Source: Erythrophleum ivorense
Lineage: Eukaryota; Streptophyta; Magnoliopsida; Fabales; Fabaceae
DNA: 64,000 nt
Direction of reading: 5' to 3'
Assembly: GCA_026724425.1 (NCBI GenBank)
Contig: JAIUCV010000007.1
Location: 27,504,462 to 27,568,461, forward strand
A program made the translations under genes and the position numbers. The notes beneath the pieces are model-generated. The model was given only the letters and a program-made list of their open reading frames with translations. It did not search any database and had not been told where the DNA came from. Below are positions 1-11,011 of this stretch, piece by piece. The first letter of the stretch is position 1, and every line of letters begins with the position of its first letter.

Positions 1-773
1 GACAGAAGCAAATAGCCAACCAACGTTATAAGAACTTTGACCTGCTACTTAGATAATGCGCCTAACCATAAACCAACCCACACAACGACACACTTGGGTC
101 GAAGCATGAATTAGAGGCTTTTGCAAACTTGAATCACCAACCTAAAGATAGGTTGACAAGACAAAGATTTCATCGGAGCAAAGAAAAGATAATATTCTCA
201 CAATTAGAGAAACGTTCAAAATAATTCTGTTACTTCCAATCTGATCTCAAATGGAGGCAGAATACATGTATTTATAGTGCAACTCAAATCTACTTGTTGT
301 AGGAAAAGTAGGAAACTAACTACATATCCTAGTTGAAAGACCTAAAAAAATAGGAATACAAAATCAAATCTTTTTAAAAATAAAAAAGAAAAGGTAATCT
401 GCCTAATTAATTCTAATTTTCATCCAAATACATAAAGCTTCTAGAAATCAGCATATTAAGCCCATAATATTATTATTTAGACCCAAATGAGTCAATCTAT
501 ATATGGTTCTTGGTCTAAACTTTTTAATTTGCAACATTCTAACCCAAATTAGCTCTCGTAGCTCCACCTTTAGCCCAAATAATGTTGAGGACATTTTGAT
601 TAATACTTGAATAAAATTTATCAAAACTTTACTTAGTTTAAATCTCTTGAACGAGTCTACTCAATGTTTCTTTAAGTTTTTTAGCATTCGCCCTTGTAAT
701 AGGTCCAATTGGAAGGTGCAAAGGATCATTTAAAGATTTTGAATTAGCATCTTCATGTACTTGCTTCATATCA
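1..773 (-). repeat. 3' LTR of gypsy-1 (partial)
   Basis: This matches 6557-6825 and then 10500-11011 across the nested insertion. The inner edge is fixed by the polypurine tract next to it: the minus strand reads GAAGGGGAGGA and then TGATATGAAGC. A minus-strand TATA box (TATAAATA) lies at 269-276. The last 45 codons or so of the pol frame lie inside this LTR, ending at 638-640. The outer end is cut by the window start. Confidence 0.9.
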
Positions 774-2043
774 TCCTCCCCTTCTTGAAAAGGAGTCATC
801 CTCGACTCTTCAAAATCCGCACCAAAATAAAGAGAAAGGTCAGAAACATTGAAAGTGGCACTTATGCCATACTCACCTGGTAAATCAATCTTATAAGCAT
901 GATCATTGATTTTCTCTAATACTTGGAAAGTTCCATCTCCTCAAGGCATAAGCTTAGACTTTCTTTTATCAGAAAATTCTTTTCTAAGGTGCAACCAAAC
1001 TAAGTCTCTTGGTTCAAATACTATCTTCTTATGTCCCTTGTTAGCACGATTTACATATTGTTGAGTCATCCTCTCAATATTTTGCTTACCCTTTCATGGA
1101 TTTTCCTAACAAACTCAGCACGCTTTTTCCCATCCATATTGACTCTTTCCTATAAAGGCAAAGGAGTTAAGTCAATGGGTGTGAGAAGGTTAAAACCATA
1201 TACAATCTCAAAGGGCGAATATTTTATAGTAGAATGAATGGCCCTGTTGTAAGCAAATTCAACATGCGGTAGACACTTTTCCCAATTCTTCAAGTTCTTC
1301 TTAACAATTATCCATAACAAAGAAGAAAGTGTCATATTCACAACTTTAGTTTGCCCATCAGTCTGTGGGTGGCAAGTAGTAGAAAATAGCAATTTAGTTC
1401 CTACCTTGCTCTACAAAGTCTTCCAAAAATAACTTAGGAACTTAGTATCTCGATCCGATACTATAGTTCTTGGCATCCCATAAATCCGTACAATTTCTTG
1501 AAAGAACAAATTGGCAATATTAGAAGCATCATCAACCTTATGACATGTAATGAAGTGTGCCATTTTAGAAAACCCATCTACCACAACAAAAATGGAGTCC
1601 CTCCCCTTTTTAGACCTAGGTAATCCCACAATAAAGTCTATGAAAATATCTTCCCAAGGTATACTAGGAATAGAGAGGGGAGTATACATTCTATGGAGAT
1701 TTATTTTAGTTTTAGCTTTATGACACACAATACATTTACCTACAAATTTTTCAACATCCCTACGCATCCTAGGCCAAGAAAAATGTTCATTTAAGACTTC
1801 AAATGTTTTAGCGATGCCAAAATGTCCTATTAAACCAGCTGAATGCACTTCCTTCACAAATAACATACGTATAGAACAATTAGGAATGCAAAGCTTATTA
1901 ACACAAAATAAGAATCTATCATGCAAGTAAAATTTATCCCAACCAAGTCCAGGTTTGCAATAGCTAAAAGCTTCACCAAAGTCAACGCCATTAGTATATA
2001 ATTCTTTGATAAACTCAAAACCAAGAATTTTAGAGTCTAACAT
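638..2043 (-). pseudogene. gypsy-1 integrase and C-terminal tail, broken
   Basis: Integrase inserts retroelement cDNA into the host genome. The 2043-1411 part shows a zinc-binding HHCC region (HFGIAKTFEVLNEHF followed by CIVCHKAK) and the first two acidic residues of the core, in IDFIVGLP and SDRDTKF. A TAG at 1411-1413 stands where related elements have Trp. The frame then resumes at 1392 with HPQTDGQTKVVN. In this family the residue after QT is the catalytic Glu (QTEVVN, as in gypsy-2), so here it is Glu to Lys. The distal part has further breaks and ends with a tail frame (TPFQEGEDDMKQVHED and onward) that crosses the polypurine tract and stops at 638-640 inside the LTR. It is not expected to be functional. 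Confidence 0.85.
774..787 (-). promoter_or_regulatory. Polypurine tract of gypsy-1
   Basis: The minus strand reads CAAGAAGGGGAGGA directly before the LTR start TGATATGAAG. This is the expected plus-strand DNA primer of reverse transcription. It also encodes amino acids, because the pol frame continues through it. Confidence 0.8.
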
Positions 2044-3522
2044 GGAAAGAAGAACATACCTATGTGAAAGTGCATCTACAGCAATATTCTCCTTAACTTT
2101 CTTATGCTTAATGACATATGGGAAAGATTCAATGAATTCAACCCACTTAGCATGTCTTCAATTTAATTTGTTTTAGCTCTTAATATGTTTGAGAGCCTCA
2201 TGATTAGAATGTAAGACAAATTCCCTAGGCCATAAATAATGATGCCAAGTTTCCAATACTCTAACTAAGGCATATAGCTCCTTATCATATGTAGGATAGT
2301 TAAGAGAAGGACCACTTAGCTTTTCACAAAATATGCAAATGGACTTACTTTTTTGTATAAGTACACCTCCTATACTAATTCCACTTGCATCACATTCTAT
2401 CTCAAAAATATTACCAAAGTCTGGAAGTGCAAGTAAAGGTGCTTAGGTGAGCTTCTCCTTGAGAGTTTGGAAGGTTTTCTCTTGAGCTTCTCCCCATTTG
2501 AATGGAGCATTTTTCTTTGTTAACTTGTTCAATGGGGCTACTAATATGCTAAAGTCCTTCACAAACCTTTTATAAAAGCTTGCAAGTCTATGAAAGCTCC
2601 TCATATGTCCGATCGTAGTAGGAGTTAGCCAATCTCGAATGGCTTTGAACTTTTCTCCATCCATCTCAATCCCCTTGGAACTCACAACAAAACTAAGAAA
2701 AATAACTCTATTAGTGCAAAAATCACATTTCTTTAAATTGCCAAACAATTTTTCTTTTCTTAGAACATCTAGGACTTGTCTTAAGTGATTTACATACTCA
2801 TACAAAGTTCTACTATATACAAGAATATCATCAAAGTAAACTACCACAAACTTGCCTATGAAAGCACGTAAGACATGATTCATTAACCTCATAAATGTGC
2901 TAGGTGCATTAGTGAGACCAAAAGGCATAACTAACCATTCATAAAGTCCATGTTTAGTCTTAAATGTAGTTTTCCATTCAGCTTCTTCTTTCATTCTAAA
3001 ATGATGGTAGCCCCTTTTTAAATCAATTTTAGAGAAAATAGTGGAGCCATTTAATTCATCAAGCATATCATCTAACCTAAGGATAGGATGACGATATCTC
3101 ATAGTTATATTATTGATGGCTCTACAATCAGCACACATCTTCCATGTACCATCCTTCTTAGGGACAAGCAGCACCGATACCGCACACGGGCTTAAGCTCT
3201 CCCTTACATATCCTTTATCTAAAAGCTCTTACACTTGTCTTTGAATTTCCTTAGTCTCTTCAAAGTTGGTATGGTATGCTGGGCAGTTTGGTAGAAGTGC
3301 TCCAAGTATAAAATTAATTTGATGTTCTATCCCTCTAATTGGTGGTAATTCGGGTGGTATTTCTTCAGAAAAGACATCTTCATATTCCTGCAATAGAGAC
3401 TTAACAAAACTAGGCAAAGTAGAGGTTAAATAGTTAGTGTTTAACATAGCTTCTTTGTAGATAAATACTATGAGGTTTTGTTGAGAAAACAAAGCTTGCT
3501 TGATTTCACTCCTTCTTGCCAT
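2044..3522 (-). pseudogene. gypsy-1 reverse transcriptase and RNase H, broken
   Basis: Reverse transcriptase copies the element's RNA into DNA. The minus-strand frame from 3522 reads LPPIRGIEHQINF, the usual lead-in to gypsy RT. An in-frame stop near 3229 follows, then the RT core from 3174: VPKKDGTWKMCADCRAIN, MPFGLTNAPSTFM and the catalytic FVVVYFDDILVYS. A stop at 2443-2445 falls between RT and RNase H. The RNase H part (IECDASGISIGGVL, YDKELYALVRVLETW) runs from about 2440 to 2044 with more stops near 2150-2170. All these breaks are in one frame, so they are point stops rather than frameshifts. Confidence 0.88.
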
Positions 3523-4312
3523 TAATAAACTTTTCTCTCCTTCTCTCTTATTTTCTTTCTTGCCTTTAGATTTTTTTTTTCTCTCTCTCCTCTTGGCTTA
3601 CTCTCTTTTCCTCTCCCGTTTGCATTGTCTTCCTTTTTAGACACCTTTATATTCTCACTTTCTCTTTTCTTTTTCCTCTTGATTTGATCTTTTAATATTT
3701 GTTTCAATGACATAGAAAGGAGGGTTATAGGTTCCCCTCTAAGTACAAAAGAGTAGTGGTTTAGAAAACCATCATGTGTAACATACCTATCATATTGCCA
3801 AGGCCTACCTAATAAAAGATGGCATGCTTTCATTAGTACAACATCACATAGTACTTTATCTTTATACTTACTAATAAAAAATATTACCTTTACTTATTTT
3901 GTTGCCCTTAGCTCTCTACATTCATTAAGTCATTGAAGCTTGTATGCTCGTTGATGCTTGAAGGTAGATAAATTCAACTTCTCTACTAGCTTAATGCTTA
4001 CCACATTGCAGCAACTTTCTCCATCTATATTACACCACATATTTTTCCTTGAATTTGACAGTGAGTATGAAACAAGTTCTCTCTTTGTTCATTTTCTTCT
4101 ACTATCATCTGGACACTAAGGGCTTTCCTAGTCACAAGGACTTCTCCTTCTTTTGCATATTCTCTATCTTCATTCTCTATGAATAGATCTTTTTCTTCTT
4201 CTTCTTCAGTTGTTTCTCCTTCAGTTTCCCACTCACCAAGGTTATTGATAGTCATGGTTTGCTTATTAGGACATTCACTAGAGATATGTCTTCTCCCTTG
4301 ACACTTGAAGCA
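3523..4312 (-). pseudogene. gypsy-1 zinc knuckle, protease region and linker, broken
   Basis: A retroviral-type zinc knuckle CX2CX4HX4C (CFKCQGRRHISSEC) is encoded at 4312-4271 in frame with the acidic stretch that follows (GEWETEGETTEEEEE). This knuckle binds RNA in the Gag nucleocapsid. Near 4026 the frame breaks just before a protease-like stretch (DGESCCNVVS). A further piece at 3833-3522 carries CHLLLGRPWQYDRYVTHDG, typical of the region between protease and RT in this family, then a highly charged Lys/Arg/Glu linker. It joins the RT frame through another frameshift near 3522. Confidence 0.75.
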
Positions 4313-4502
4313 TCGTATGTCTCAGTTTCTAGAAGAACTAGGACCACTTTGAACCTTTTTGGGTGGGACAGCTAACTTTTCTTCTTTCTTAGTCTCATTC
4401 TCCTTAGAATTTGAAGAAGAGGGAATATCATTCTGAGTTTTTCTTCCATGTGTTGAAAGAACTTGAATTAGAGTTCTTCTTTACAAAATTCTTTCTCTTC
4501 AG

Positions 4503-5366
4503 TTATCTCTCCATCTTGGTAGCTTGATAGACTAAGTCATTAATCTCCACATAATGGTACATTTCCACAATATCAACTATGTCACAATTGAACCCATCTA
4601 AGAAACGAGCTATTGTTGCTTCTAGATCCTCCTCTACATTAACTCTAATCATAGCTATTTGCATTTTCTTGTAGTACTCATCCACACTTTTGGATCCTTG
4701 AGTGAGGCGTTGAAACTTATTATGAAGTTTCCTTTGAAAATAGAATGGATTGAATCGCCTCTTCACTATAGCCTTCATCTTTTCCCAAGTTGAGATAGGT
4801 TGCTCTCCATATCTAATCCGCTCCTTTTGCATCTGGCCTCACCAAATAAGAGTATAATCAATAAACTCAAGAGTAGTAATTTTAACCTTCTTACCCTTAG
4901 AGTAGTTATGGCATGAAAAGATTTGCTCTACACATATCTCCCACTCTATGTATGTTTTTGGATCACTCTTGCCTTGAAAGGAAGGAATTTTGACTTTCAC
5001 TCCTCCAATGCCTTCTTCTTCATCTCTAGGCCTCCTCGGTGGTCTTCTTTGTATGTTGAGTGGCCTTCTTTTCAACTAAGTCTCCTCCCCTTCATAATCT
5101 TCATCATGGCGCTCTATGTCTTCCACATATTCACGGTGTTGCAAGCGTGCAACATAAGCTTGTCTTTGGTTAGCTTGAGTAGTCCTTTGACTAGAGGTTC
5201 TCCTGTCCACTCGATCTAAGCGTTCATGGAGTCCTTCCAACTTTTTCTCAAGCATCCTCTCAAAATGACTCACTAGTGCTTTCATTTGCAAAGGCACTAC
5301 CCTGAATGAATTGTGACCATCATTATCACTTTCATGCGCAACTCCTTTTTCTTGATTATCTGTCAT
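4503..5366 (-). pseudogene. gypsy-1 Gag, broken by in-frame stops
   Basis: Gag forms the virus-like particle of the retrotransposon. The likely start is the ATG complementary to 5364-5366 (MTDNQEKGVAHES), chosen because the upstream codons are phenylalanine-rich leader. The frame has a TAG at 5076-5078 and a TGA at about 4839, both in the same frame. The second replaces the second Trp of a WW pair seen in relatives. The core KVKIPSFQGKSDPKTYIEW and the stretch TWEKMKAIVKRRFNPFYFQ match the Ty3/gypsy Gag domain, as does FQRLTQGSKSVDEYYKKM. Confidence 0.8.
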
Positions 5367-5426
5367 GTTAGTGAAAAAGAAAAAAAGTATATAGGGCCTC
5401 ACAAACACTTTTTCACGTGTTTTCAC

Positions 5427-6472
5427 TCAATTAAAATATAACACTCTCACTCATGTTTGTTTTCTCCCTCTTTTTGGCTTTTTTTTTGGGTAATGATCTT
5501 ACCTACTTTTGTCTTTTACCTCTCAATATCATTCTTGTACTTTTATGTCACCTAAGATCTCGTCAAGTGATCCAATATTGCCAATTCTCGGTTCAACCAA
5601 GTATGTGCAGATGGGTGGTTTAAAAAAACGTGATTGGCACACACAAGTCACAATTGAGAGTAGGGTTTAGTTAGGCTTGAGTTTCAAAGAAAAGAGGAAA
5701 GATTTAACCACTTAATAATGCAAAATCAAGTTTAAGACCCTAAAGAGCCACACATAATGTAATTCTAAAAATTTCAACTATGTGAAAAATTGCAAGATCA
5801 AAATAAGAAAGTTCAAATAAAGAAAAAAAAGGGAAATAAGGGCAAATCAAAACAAAAAAGTGCACACTACAATATCAAAGGAAATAAGGTAAAATAGAGA
5901 GAAAAAATTATCTGATCAATAATTCCTTTTTTTTCTTTTTTTGGTTTTGCCTTTTTTCTTTTCTTTTGCTTTTTTTTTGCTTTTACTTTTTTTTTTTGGT
6001 TTTTCTCTTTTGACTTGTTAAGATGAAATAGCCTAAAACTCACAAAATCACAAAATATGAAACAAACTAGACAAATCATATTTGTGAGATTCAAAGAATA
6101 TTATCAACTAAAACCTAATATATCTCGATATAGAAAAGTCTGATTGGGATGATTCCAAAACGACATGAAAGTTGAGATTCTGAATTTTCAGAAACATCTA
6201 TCAATCATCCAAAAACTCAATCGAAAAGGGGTCAAATAGATAAGAAATAAAATAGAACGTTCAGATAAGAAAAATTTTCAGATTACAAAATAAAAAGCTC
6301 TTATAGTATAAAAACCAAATTTTGCACACTAAGGATCAAATTTGGAAACAAGGTAAAAAGTTTCTTTTTTGGTATTAAAGGTGGCAAGAAAAAATATGGT
6401 AAATAAGAAAATATAAAGGTTAGAAGGAAAAGATATTGGATAATAATGGGTAACTTACCGTGTAAACAAAAA
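5427..6472 (-). other. gypsy-1 untranslated leader
   Basis: About 1 kb between the primer binding site and Gag without a plausible gene. It includes a pyrimidine tract at 5925-6010 (plus strand) that gives a spurious Lys-rich frame on the minus strand. Long leaders of this kind are normal in plant gypsy elements. Confidence 0.6.
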
Positions 6473-6483
6473 CTCTAATACCA
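6473..6483 (-). promoter_or_regulatory. Primer binding site of gypsy-1 (initiator Met tRNA type)
   Basis: The minus strand reads TGGTATTAGAG, one change from TGGTATCAGAG, the sequence complementary to the 3' end of plant initiator methionine tRNA. It lies two bases inside the 5' LTR, whose last bases on the minus strand are CACATCA. Confidence 0.8.
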
Positions 6484-6485
6484 AA

Positions 6486-6825
6486 TGATGTGAAATCAAG
6501 GGGTGGCACAATCTTCACGGCGTAGATTGATGGATAGATGATAGTTCAAGACCCGACAAAAGCAAATAGCCAACCAATGTTATAAGAACGTTGACTTGCT
6601 ACTTAGACAATGCACCTAACCACGAACATAATGAATCAACCCACACAATGACACACTTGGGTCGAAGCATGAATTAGAGGATTTTGCAAACTTGAATCAC
6701 CAACCTAAAGATAGGTTGACAAGACAAAGATTTCATAAGAGCAAAGAAAAGATAATATTCTCACAATTAGAGAAATGCTCAAAATAATTCTGTTACTTCC
6801 AATCTGATCCCAAATGGAGGCAGAA
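6486..6825 (-). repeat. 5' LTR of gypsy-1, part 1 (before the nested insertion)
   Basis: This is colinear with the left LTR. It stops at the CAGAA duplication and continues at 10500. The rejoined order matches the uninterrupted LTR at 257-273. Confidence 0.9.
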
Positions 6826-6830
6826 TGTAA

Positions 6831-7305
6831 AGTCCCACATCGGATAGGAAAGTCCTGAGCTAAGGCCTTATAAGTGGGGACGAAGCTTCCCCCACCAGAC
6901 GCGTGTTTTCCTTGAGTGAAGGCTGGGTAACCAAGCCCTCGAAGTTTGAAAGGTGACAAAATCCTTAGGAAGGCCAGGTCAAAGACCCACGAACCAGGGG
7001 ACAATACGTCTGGTGGCTCTATAAGTGTGTTGGTATCAGAGCCGGCCTAGCCACATGTGCAACCCGAGGACGGGTTGGCCCCAAGGGGGATGGATTCTAA
7101 AGTCCCACATCAGATAGGAAGGTCCTGGGCTAAGGCCTTATAAGTGGGGGGCGAAGCTTCCCTCACCAGCTGTGCACTTTCCTTGAGCGAAGGCTGGGTA
7201 ATCAAGCCCTCGAAGCTCGGAAGGCGACAAAACTCTTGAGAAGGCTGGGTCAAAGACCCACGAACCAGGGGACAATACGTCTGGTGGCTCTGTAAGTGTG
7301 TTAAA
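6831..7305 (+). mobile_element. TRIM-like miniature LTR retrotransposon
   Basis: Two direct repeats of about 200 bases (near 6831-7030 and 7098-7302) share the head TAAAGTCCCACATC and the tail GGTGGCTCT.TAAGTGTGTT. Between them lies only a primer binding site TGGTATCAGAGCCGGCC (7031-7047) and a purine tract GGGGGA near 7085-7090, separated by about 35 bases. LTR, binding site, tiny interior, purine tract and LTR in under 500 bases is the TRIM architecture. TGTAA occurs at 6826-6830 and 7306-7310, fitting a target duplication made when it landed five bases into the long LTR. The exact ends are uncertain, because an alternative start would be the TG at 6826. Confidence 0.8.
7031..7047 (+). promoter_or_regulatory. 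Primer binding site of the TRIM
   Basis: TGGTATCAGAGCCGGCC sits directly after the first repeat. The first 12 bases are the exact initiator-Met tRNA complement used by many plant LTR elements. Confidence 0.85.
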
Positions 7306-10114
7306 TGTAACATTCGATTTTCTGAAAATCCAAGAAAACGTAAGGAAAAGTGAGAAATGTAATATATGGTTTCTCCATCAATGTACGAAATTCACCAGAT
7401 ATGAAAGGAAGTCCCCCAAATAGAATAAATTGAGGTTTAATAAAATTAGAATAATATTCTAGACCATAAATAATGATGAGTCAAGGCCAGAGATGCCCTA
7501 AAATTGGGGCTAAAATAAATGAAAAAAAAAGAGATCAGAAAAAGGTTCCAAAGGGCCTCTAAAGTCAAGTATAAAGGAGTTAGGGACTAAAGTGCAAAGA
7601 AAAGTTATATGTCGGGAAAAATATATAAATTGCCCTAAAGTTCAGGGAACCCTAGTTTCACTCTCTATTCGTGGCTTTAAGTACGAATATCAAAAAATTG
7701 GGCAAGAATCTCAGAAATCCGTAACCTACGGTTAAACTTAGTTTGATGAGATGGGTCCAATGATGCCAAGTTGTCCGGATGGCCGGATGGGATCCGGTCT
7801 GGGATATGATTAGCAAGATCAGTAGCCATGAGCAAAATAGAAAAAGGAAGTTGTAACAACTATAGAAATAAAAATAGCTAAAGGGCTAAGAAACCCTGAA
7901 AGAGTTTCAGGGACAAAATTCTAGTAAAAGAAAAGTTTATAACACAATCATAATACAGAATGGTGAAAATTACAGCTATAGACCTGGATGTCTGATTGAC
8001 ACCGAAATTTGTGAGGATTGAGGTTAAGGGCCCCTCAACCATGTTTAAGGCTTAGTATGGCCAGAAAGTAGAGGAAATAATATTTGTAAATTTTAGAAAG
8101 TCTAAAGGTATATATTGTAACGTAAAGCCTTTATTGGGCCCAGACATCGATGTTAGATTGCGGTAAGGCCCAATAGCTGATTCTAAAGGCCCACAAAGAG
8201 AAGAGAAAATATAATTAGGGTTTTAGAGAAGATGAAACCCAAATATAAATATAAAATGAAAGGGAAAGAAGAAAATGATTTTAGTTATGTTAAAGAATTC
8301 ACTATGGTTAAGTTAAAAACTAACTATAGTTAAGTTAAAAGTAGACCATTGATAAGTTAAGGAAATTAACTATGGTTACTATCCATAACTTAAGGGCTAA
8401 GAAAAGGCATCCAAGTGTGTGGCCAAGGATTTTTTAAAGAAGATATTTAGTTATGAAATTAGAAAATTAAAAGAAAAATGAATGGAAGGCTAGGATTTGA
8501 TCTTGGAAAGGTTGATCCAAGAGTCCAAATTTAGTATGACCCTTTAACTTCATCCTAATTCATCTCCTTCACCTCCATTCCACCATTTTCACGCCACACA
8601 CAAGGGAGAAGGAGAGAAAAATGCGAAGAGAGAGAGGGAGGGAGAAAAAATGGAAGATGAAGTGAAACCAAGCAAAACTATCACCATTCTTCACCAAATT
8701 TCTTCATCTTCTCCATCCTCCAACTCCTCCAAAGGGCAGCTGCATATTCATCTTTTCTTCAAGGTGAAATGTTGCTCTAAGTGGGAAGAGAAAGGATTTT
8801 AGTGTGAGAAAAGCAAAGGAAGCAAGGCTTAAGTTTAAAGAGTAAGTTTTCTCCATTTTATTCTTGTAAATCACATGCTTTAAGCTAGTTTTGTTAAACT
8901 CTAGCTATGAGTTATTTTTTGACAGCATATGAATCATTAGAAATGGAGTTTATATGTTGAATATGAAGGCCTTGAAATGAAGTTTATATGTTGAACATAA
9001 AGGCCATATGAGCTTAGTTATTGTTGTTATGTGCTGAAACTTTGGAAAACACAAAGATTGTAATTTTTGGGAAAATAGAAAGCATGGGGAGATGCTGTCC
9101 GAATTTTCCCAAAATTTTTATAGTGTTTCTTGATGTCTTAAAGTCATGTATACCAAATTTCATGTCCTAAAACATAAAGGAAAAGGTTATGGAATTTTTA
9201 GAACCAAAGAAACGCACTTTGAGCCTAAAATGGAGCTAGATTATGTGATGATCAAAACGTGATGTTGGGGCTGGAATTTGATGATTTTATCCATTCCAAT
9301 GGATTCAAAAGGGTGTTTTTAGCTAGAAATACTTATAGGAAAGGCCCAAAAGCTCATAGGATAAAATTCCTAAATTTTGGCCAAGAAATGCATACTATTC
9401 GACCATAGTGAATGGGAAGGGAAGGAGTTAGATTTTTCCAATTCCAATGGTCCCATTAAATTTAAAAGGGGTCATCCTTTTTTAGAATTTAAGGTTTATG
9501 TGTTGATTGTAATGAATTATCATTATGATTATAGGGTTTGATGTTGTTTTGGGAACTCCAAAAGCAAGGAAGCCAAGTCCCAAGAATTGAGGAGTAACGT
9601 TTGCTAAGGTAGTAGTTTTCCTCTCTCTTTCTTTAAGCTTGTATGTTTGTATAATGATGAGTGTTATGCTATATCAAGTTGTCACTTATGCTATAAGATG
9701 AGACATGTATGCTTAGATTGTGCTTGGCCTTGTATGAAATTCCTTGTATTGCTATGCGATATGTGGTATCTTGACTGGCATTATGTTATGTACTTACATG
9801 CTTGCTTGTGAATGAGATTGGTTTACTACTACTGAGATTTCATAATCTCACCCCAAATATAACCCATGCTAGGTCTGAGTTCAAGCAAAGAAAGAGCAAA
9901 GAATGTGGATACATAAATCGAGGACCTTACTTTTATGCACCACATTTTGTTATGTAATTAAATATTTTATATTACTGTGTGCATGAGTTATGTTATGATA
10001 TTGTAAGGTACTCAGGTATGAAATGGAAAGCCATGTATATACCTAACCTTGAAATAAAAAGAGTGTGACTAGTGTGCATAAGATGCAAGAATGCCTGCGC
10101 TTATATAAAGGCAA

Positions 10115-10162
<48 letters not shown>
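10115..10162. repeat. (AAT)n microsatellite
   Basis: About 16 uninterrupted AAT units lie within the long solo LTR. The poly-Ile and poly-Leu frames on the minus strand here are artefacts of this repeat. Confidence 0.95.
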
Positions 10163-10163
<1 letters not shown>

Positions 10164-10499
10164 TGACCAATGAGGAGTAAAACTGTCCAAATTGTTCTAG
10201 GGACAACTTTATATGAATATATATGTGCCTCGCTAAGTAAGTATTTTTCCCATATAAAGGGCTTAGAGAGCTTAAAGTAGAGCCTTGAATTAATTCCATA
10301 TGATTTTTCTGTAATTAAGTACGTATTTTCAAAGTTAGATAAGAATTTGAAAATGACCAAATAAATAGTGAAATTGTATGAGGAAGTTTTTAAAAGGAAA
10401 AAAATTTTTAATTAGTTCAGGTTTCCATTGACTCCTCTAAGTTTTATATGAGGTAATTGTAGCAGGAAAAGTGTTATAAAATTAAGGTATGACACAGAA

Positions 10500-11011
10500 T
10501 ACATGTATTTATAGTGCAACTCAAATCTACTTGTTGCAGGAAAAGTAGGAAACGAACTACATATCCTCATTGAAAGATTTAAAAAAATAGGAATACAAAA
10601 TTAAATCTTTTTAAAAATAGAAAAGAAAAGGTAATCTGCCTAATTAATTCTAATTTTCATCCAAATACATAAAGTTTCTAGAAATCAACATATTAAGCCC
10701 ATAATATTATTATTTAGACCCAAATGAGTCAATTTATATATGGTCCTTGGTCCAAACTCTTTAATTTGCAACATTCTAACCCAAATTAGCTCTAGTAGCT
10801 CCACCTTTAGCCCAAATAATGTTAAGGACATTTTAATTAATACTTGAATAAGATTTATCAAAACTTTGCTTAGTCTAAATCTCTTGAACAAGTATACTCA
10901 ATGCTTCTTTAGGTTTTTTAGCCTTCGCCCTTGTAATAGGTCCAATTTAGAAGGTGCAAAGGATCATTTGAAGATTTTGAATTAGCATCTTCATGAACCT
11001 GCTTTATATCA
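10500..11011 (-). repeat. 5' LTR of gypsy-1, part 2 (after the nested insertion)
   Basis: This matches 263-773 of the left LTR. A minus-strand TATA box (TATAAATA) is at 10506-10513. The LTR ends with ...TTTATATCA at 11011, and the flanking DNA begins TATGCC. Confidence 0.9.

Larger units (their letters stand above)
6826..10494 (+). mobile_element. Long solo LTR inserted in the gypsy-1 LTR (itself split by a TRIM)
   Basis: The insertion is flanked by a perfect 5-base duplication CAGAA (6821-6825 and 10495-10499), begins with TG and ends TATGACA. The uninterrupted site is visible in the other gypsy-1 LTR. Without the TRIM it is about 3.2 kb with no coding capacity, as expected of one long LTR left by recombination between two. 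On the plus strand there is a TATA-like stretch (TATAAATATAAAA near 8242), then a pyrimidine-rich segment, and near 9838 a CTCACCCC motif seen in long plant gypsy LTRs. Assignment to a Del/Tekay-like chromovirus rests only on LTR size and layout. Confidence 0.8.
1..11011 (-). mobile_element. Ty3/gypsy LTR retrotransposon gypsy-1, decayed, left end outside window
   Basis: Read on the minus strand the order is 5' LTR (10500-11011 plus 6486-6825), primer binding site (6473-6483), leader, gag, zinc knuckle and protease region, reverse transcriptase, RNase H, integrase, polypurine tract (774-787) and 3' LTR (1-773). RT before integrase defines Ty3/gypsy. The LTRs end in TGAT...ATCA. Six mismatches, five of them transitions, separate bases 1-67 from 6557-6623, so this is not a recent insertion. 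The right flank is TATGC (11012-11016); the matching left duplication lies outside the window. The 3.67 kb between 6826 and 10494 is a later nested insertion, leaving about 7.3 kb of the element visible. The lineage within Ty3/gypsy is not assigned with confidence. Confidence 0.93.

Noticed and set aside
5867..6094. Lys-rich reading frame on the minus strand
   Set aside because: It comes from a pyrimidine-rich simple tract in the gypsy-1 leader and shows no domain.
6831..7305. Cassandra-type TRIM with a 5S rRNA promoter
   Set aside because: I could not find the 5S internal promoter boxes. Only the general TRIM layout is supported.
6705..7313. Open frames on the minus strand over the TRIM
   Set aside because: They lie over repeated LTR sequence, and both LTR copies give the same accidental peptide stretches.
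10043..10360. Poly-Ile and poly-Leu membrane-like proteins
   Set aside because: They are artefacts of the (AAT)n microsatellite.
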